From an uncultured Eubacteriales bacterium (GTDB lineage Bacteria > Bacillota > Clostridia > Oscillospirales > Oscillospiraceae), in contig USGS01000009.1 of assembly GCA_900554275.1 (NCBI GenBank), forward strand, positions 1 through 37,008: DNA of 37,008 bases. Direction: 5' to 3'. Position 1 is the first letter of the stretch; every line of letters begins with the position of its first letter. A program made the position numbers and the translations under genes. This document shows, piece after piece, positions 33,872-37,008 of this stretch. The notes under the pieces were generated by a model. It was not told the DNA's origin and searched no databases. It saw only the letters and a list, made by a program, of their open reading frames with translations.

Positions 33872-34456
33872 TTACAGCGTCTCCATTTCCTTGTTGACGC
33901 GCTCCTCGCAGCTGCGCATGGCCAGAATGGTCTTCTCCATCAGCTCCTCGATGGTCCAGCCCAGCCGCTCCGCGCCGGTGTTGATCACGTCCCGGGAGCA
34001 GCCGGCGGCAAACTTCTTGTCCTTGTACTTCTTCTTCAGGCTGCTGACCTCCATGTCCATCACGCTCTTGCTGGGCCGCATCCGCGCGGCCGCGCCGATC
34101 AGGCCCGTCAGCTCATCCGCGGCGAACAGCACCTTCTCCATCTCATGGGTGGGCTCTACGTCGCACACCAGGCCGTAGCCGTGGGAACAGACGGCGTGGA
34201 TGAATTCGTCGGAGCACCCGGCCTTCTTCAGCAGCTCCGGCGCTTTCAGACAGTGCTGCTCCGGCCACATCTCAAAATCTATGTCGTGGAGCAGCCCCAC
34301 CGTGGCCCAGAAGTCCGCGTCCTCGCCGTAGCCCAGCTCGTTGGCGTACCAGCGCATCACGCCCTCCACCGTAAGAGCATGGAGAATGTGGAACGGTTCT
34401 TTGTTGTACTCTTTCAGCGCGGCCAGTGCCGCTTCGCGGGAGATGCATTCTTTCAT
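33872..34456 (-). CDS. HD-domain hydrolase
   Basis: A 194-residue HD-superfamily protein. The first metal-binding His is probably in HALTVEGVMRW near residue 26, and the HD pair is in GLLHDIDFEMWPEQH near 54-68. A further His is in VCSHGYG, with ADELTGLIGAAARMRPSK and KKKYKDKKFAAGCSRDVI downstream. This layout is common in stand-alone HD phosphohydrolases that act on nucleotides or other phosphate esters; no nucleotide-specificity motif lets me name the substrate. The ATG follows CGAAGGAGGG. It lies 39 bases after the preceding minus-strand gene, so they are probably co-transcribed. Confidence 0.85.
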   Translation of the reverse strand: MKECISREAALAALKEYNKEPFHILHALTVEGVMRWYANELGYGEDADFWATVGLLHDIDFEMWPEQHCLKAPELLKKAGCSDEFIHAVCSHGYGLVCDVEPTHEMEKVLFAADELTGLIGAAARMRPSKSVMDMEVSSLKKKYKDKKFAAGCSRDVINTGAERLGWTIEELMEKTILAMRSCEERVNKEMETL

Positions 34457-34495
34457 GGGGCAGACCCTCCTTCGTAAATACCGTGCCGGATTTGC

Positions 34496-35047
34496 CTACC
34501 ATTTTAGCAGGTTATTTCCGGTTGTCAAGGCATTTTCCACCACAGTCTCCGCCTGTTTTGCCCGTTCCTCCGCCTCCCGGCCCAAAGCTGCCAGCCGCCG
34601 GCATAGACAGCCGTCCTCCACCTGCTCCGCCGCCCCGGTGCAGCCCGCCGCCAGCTGCGCCTCCGCCCGGTACAGCGCCCGCAGAGCCCCGGGCAGCCCC
34701 TCCGTCACGGCGGGACAGGTTGGCTGATACCACTGCCCTGTCAGCAGGTAATAGGACGCCAGCAGCCCCCGCAGGGCGGCCAATTCCCCCTGCTCCAGCC
34801 GTTCCAGCGTCCGCCGCACCTCCCGGGGCGCATTCCGGGCGCACCGGCGACAGCATTGCCGCGCCCCGGCAGCGCAGTCGATCAGCTGCCGCAGGGCGAC
34901 CTCTCCGGGCTGCCGCGGCAGCCCGCACCGCACTCCGGCGGGGCAGGGCACGCTGGTCTCGTCATAGGCGGGAATGGTCGGGCCGACCCGCCGCCACACC
35001 GCCGCCGCGGCGGCGGTGTCGTAGGGCAGGGAAGGGGAGCTGGACAT
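34496..35047 (-). CDS. Cysteine-rich helical protein of unknown function (possibly a degenerate ferritin-like fold)
   Basis: A 183-residue, alanine-rich, mostly helical protein with ten cysteines, several clustered (VPCPAGVRC, IDCAAGARQCCRRCARN, DGCLCRR). A central segment, LEQGELAALRGLLASYYLLTGQWYQP, looks like helix pairs of small ferritin-like proteins in Clostridia, but the expected ExxH iron ligands are not present, so iron binding is doubtful. No signal peptide or membrane segment is seen. AAAGGAGGGG precedes the ATG at 35047, a strong site that supports the gene as real. It is upstream of the HD-domain gene and divergent from sufC. I do not recognise the family. Confidence 0.55.
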   Translation of the reverse strand: MSSSPSLPYDTAAAAAVWRRVGPTIPAYDETSVPCPAGVRCGLPRQPGEVALRQLIDCAAGARQCCRRCARNAPREVRRTLERLEQGELAALRGLLASYYLLTGQWYQPTCPAVTEGLPGALRALYRAEAQLAAGCTGAAEQVEDGCLCRRLAALGREAEERAKQAETVVENALTTGNNLLKW

Positions 35048-35119
35048 ACTAAATCCCCTCCTTTTCAGGCTATACTATGCACAGCACAGGAATACCGTGC
35101 CTTATGGCAAAGGAAAACA

Positions 35120-35148
35120 TTGCATTTTTCCCCAAACCCTGCTACACT
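35120..35148 (+). promoter_or_regulatory. Promoter for sufCB
   Basis: TTGCAT (35120-35125), a 17-base spacer and TACACT (35143-35148), leaving a leader of about 100 bases before the sufC ATG. A second TATACT at 35214 lacks a suitable -35 box. Confidence 0.55.
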
Positions 35149-35256
35149 GATACAGTTAAAAACATTTTTCGACTGCTGTTGCAGATGCCACATATTTCCT
35201 GCGCGCCCCGCGGTATACTGACGGCAGCCATCACCACAGGAGAGGAGACCGTTTCC

Positions 35257-35997
35257 ATGCTGGAACTGCAAAATATCTGCTACCGCGTGTCCGCCCCGGA
35301 CGGCGAGCAGGACATCCTCAAGGATATTTCCATCACCATCCCCGACCATAAGCTCATGGTGTTCACCGGGCCCAACGGCGGCGGAAAGACCACCCTGGCC
35401 AAGGTCGTCATGGGCCTGGTGCAGCCCACCTCGGGCCGCATCCTCTATAACGGCGAGGACATCACCGGCCTGTCCATCACCGACCGTGCCCGCCGGGGCA
35501 TCAGCTACGGCTTCCAGCAGCCGCCCCGGTTCAAGGGCATCACCGTCCACGACCTGCTGCTGCTGGCGGCAGGACAGGAGCAGCTCAGCAAGGACCGCTG
35601 CTGCGCCTATCTGACCAAGGTGGGCCTCTGCGCCAACGACTACCTGGACCGCGAGGTGGACGTGTCCCTGTCCGGCGGCGAGGTCAAGCGCATCGAGATC
35701 GCCACCATCCTGGCCCGCCACAGTGACCTGATGATCTTCGACGAGCCGGAGGCCGGCATCGACCTGTGGAGCTTCGCCCGTCTCACCGAGACGTTCGAGC
35801 AGATCCACCGCGAGGGCGATGCCACCATGATCATCATCTCCCACCAGGAGCGCATCATCCGCCTGGCGGACGAGATCGTGGTCATCGCGGGTGGCCGGAT
35901 CGCCCACCGCGGCAGCACCGAAGAGATATTCCCCCTGATCCTGGCCGACACCCTGGGCAGCTGTCCCGTACTGGAGAGAAAGGAGGCCGCACAATGA
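35257..35997 (+). CDS. sufC: Fe-S cluster assembly ATPase SufC
   Basis: SufC powers Fe-S cluster assembly on its SufB-type partner. The 246-residue protein is a complete ABC ATPase without membrane domain: Walker A FTGPNGGGKTTLAK, Q-loop GFQQPPRFKGIT, signature LSGGEVKRIEIATIL, Walker B LMIFDEPEAGIDLW and H-loop IIISHQERI. FDEPEAGID with a following LW and the SGGEVKR form are typical of SufC. The start at 35257 follows AGGAGAGGAG; an upstream in-frame ATG at 35077 precedes the promoter. The stop overlaps the sufB ATG by 4 bases. Confidence 0.95.
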   Translation: MLELQNICYRVSAPDGEQDILKDISITIPDHKLMVFTGPNGGGKTTLAKVVMGLVQPTSGRILYNGEDITGLSITDRARRGISYGFQQPPRFKGITVHDLLLLAAGQEQLSKDRCCAYLTKVGLCANDYLDREVDVSLSGGEVKRIEIATILARHSDLMIFDEPEAGIDLWSFARLTETFEQIHREGDATMIIISHQERIIRLADEIVVIAGGRIAHRGSTEEIFPLILADTLGSCPVLERKEAAQ

Positions 35998-36923
35998 TCA
36001 CCGAAATCGACGCCGGCCTGCTGGAAAAGATCGCCGACCTGACGGGCCAGCCCGTGGGCGCGTTCAACATCCGCAAGGACTCCGGCTGTGAGGCCCGCCA
36101 GTCCACCGAGCATATCACCATCGACGCCCGCGCCGACGGCAAGCCCGGTATCGACATTCATATCAAGCCCGGCACAAAGGGCGAGAAGTGCTATATCCCC
36201 GTCATCATCAGCAAGACCGGCCTGAGCGAGATGGTCTATAACGACTTCTACGTGGGCGACGACTGCGACGTGGAGATCGTGGCCGGCTGCGGCATCCACA
36301 ACACCGGCTGCGACGAGAGCCGCCACGACGGTATCCACACCTTCCACATCGGCAAGAACGCCAAGGTCCGCTACGCTGAGAAGCACTACGGCGAGAACGA
36401 CCCCGGCCAGACCGGCGGCAACATCATGAACCCCAAAACCGTGGTCTACCTGGGCGAAAACTCCTCCATGCAGATGGAGACGGTACAGATCCGGGGCATC
36501 GACTCCACCAGGCGCGAGACGGAGTTCCACTGTCAGGCCGGCAGCGAGGTGGTGGTCACCGAGCGCCTGCTGACCCACGGCTGTCAGGAGGCCGAGAGCG
36601 ACATGATCATCGAGCTGAACGGTGACGACGCCAAGGGCCGCGTCATCTCCCGCTCCGTGGCCCAGGACAGCTCCCACCAGGTGTTTCGCCCCGTCATGGT
36701 GGGCAACGCTAAATGCTTCGGCCATGTCCAGTGCGACAGCATCATCATGGGCAGCGCCCGCATCGAGTCCGTCCCCGCCATCACCGCCAACTGTCCCGAT
36801 GCCCAGCTCATCCACGAGGCCGCCATCGGCAAGATCGCCGGCGACCAGCTGCTGAAGCTGGAGACGCTGGGACTGACGGAGGAGGAGGCGGAGGATACCA
36901 TCCTCAAGGGCTTCCTGGCCTAA
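35994..36923 (+). CDS. sufB: Short SufB/SufD-like Fe-S scaffold protein
   Basis: A 309-residue SufB/SufD-family protein with the repeated beta-helix core (IHIKPGTKGEKCYIPVIIS, VEIVAGCGIHNTGC, GSEVVVTERLLTHGCQEAESDM, GRVISRSVAQDSSH) and the family C-terminal region CPDAQLIHEAAIGKIAGDQLLKLETLGL. Full SufB has about 470 residues; this form lacks much of the N-terminal part. The pair sufC plus one short sufB, without SufD, SufS or SufU alongside, fits the compact two-gene SUF-like arrangement known from archaea and some anaerobes (called SMS by some authors). Function with SufC is inferred from overlap and family. Confidence 0.9.
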   Translation: MITEIDAGLLEKIADLTGQPVGAFNIRKDSGCEARQSTEHITIDARADGKPGIDIHIKPGTKGEKCYIPVIISKTGLSEMVYNDFYVGDDCDVEIVAGCGIHNTGCDESRHDGIHTFHIGKNAKVRYAEKHYGENDPGQTGGNIMNPKTVVYLGENSSMQMETVQIRGIDSTRRETEFHCQAGSEVVVTERLLTHGCQEAESDMIIELNGDDAKGRVISRSVAQDSSHQVFRPVMVGNAKCFGHVQCDSIIMGSARIESVPAITANCPDAQLIHEAAIGKIAGDQLLKLETLGLTEEEAEDTILKGFLA

Positions 36924-36949
36924 ACCGGAAAAGCGAATCAAGCAAAAAA

Positions 36950-36975
36950 ACAGCACCACCGCCCGGTGGTGCTGT
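36950..36975 (-). terminator. Hairpin after sufB, terminator-like on the minus strand
   Basis: CAGCACCACC pairs with GGTGGTGCTG around a GCCC loop and is preceded by seven A, which give a T-run on the minus strand only. It suggests a convergent gene just beyond the window; it may also slow plus-strand transcription. Confidence 0.65.
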
Positions 36976-36984
36976 CAGCTTGTC

Positions 36985-37008
36985 GGAAAAGTCCGAACGG
37001 ACTTTTCC
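36985..37008. repeat. Perfect inverted repeat at the window edge
   Basis: GGAAAAGTCCG and CGGACTTTTCC form a perfect 11-bp stem with an AA centre, 9 bases after the previous hairpin. It may be the plus-strand terminator of sufCB (TTTT lies in the right arm) or one arm of a longer repeat cut by the window. Confidence 0.55.

Overview
The window reads as chromosome of a GC-rich, anaerobic, endospore-forming member of the Clostridia, most likely of the Oscillospiraceae type. That placement is an inference from spmA/spmB, an AbrB-type regulator, a YnzC/UPF0291 protein, a small 2[4Fe-4S] ferredoxin, a two-gene SufC/SufB-like cluster, a glgBCDAP operon with GlgD, and consistent TTGACA/TATAAT promoters and AGGAGG ribosome binding sites. 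I see no phage, transposase, CRISPR array or rRNA, and no gene-free stretch longer than 300 bases.

Layout. 1-2.64 kb: 3' part of a large secreted protein (lactocepin/Vpr-like subtilase tail, Big_2 and cohesin-like domains). At about 2.63-2.65 kb its frame runs abruptly into the antisense of a recG gene that is itself cut just after its Walker A motif; this is a rearrangement or an assembly chimera. 2.6-4.7 kb (minus): GNAT acetyltransferase, dihydrofolate reductase, truncated recG. 4.8-7.6 kb (plus): uvrC overlapping a short pyruvate-kinase-like gene without a C-domain. 7.6-8.65 kb (minus): azlCD. 8.8-10.6 kb (plus): a cysteine-rich zinc-ribbon protein and a CDF metal transporter. 10.6-11.9 kb: an ArsC/Spx-fold protein without the usual cysteine, a sirtuin, and tRNA-Leu(GAG). 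12.2-15.3 kb: a COG2509-type flavoprotein divergent from thyA-folA (a second DHFR), then an AbrB/zinc-ribbon regulator. 15.5-16.6 kb: spmAB. 16.6-20 kb (minus): rsmI, trmN6, ferredoxin, a YdcF-like protein and uridine kinase. 20.1-25.2 kb (plus): a membrane-anchored Big_2 protein, an ABC exporter, ylmH, a UPF0291 protein and an XpaC-like protein. 25.2-33.4 kb: the glycogen operon glgB-glgC-glgD-glgA-glgP, with an inverted repeat at its predicted transcription start. 33.5-35 kb: a small zinc-binding protein that seems inserted next to the remnant of a terminator, an HD-domain protein and a cysteine-rich helical protein. 35.1-36.9 kb: sufC-sufB.

How the genes work together. GlgC (with GlgD) makes ADP-glucose, GlgA polymerises it, GlgB branches the polymer and GlgP degrades it, so one transcript encodes the whole glycogen cycle. 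ThyA oxidises methylene-tetrahydrofolate to dihydrofolate, which the adjacent DHFR reduces back. SufC/SufB form a compact Fe-S scaffold consistent with the Fe-S proteins seen here (ferredoxin, the UvrC cysteine cluster).

Most genes are well-known housekeeping families. I found no clearly new multi-gene system. The points most worth checking are the 2.64-kb junction, the uridine kinase Walker A substitution, the PK-like protein, the glg operator-like repeat, the broken terminator after glgP, and the stem-loop cluster after the tRNA.
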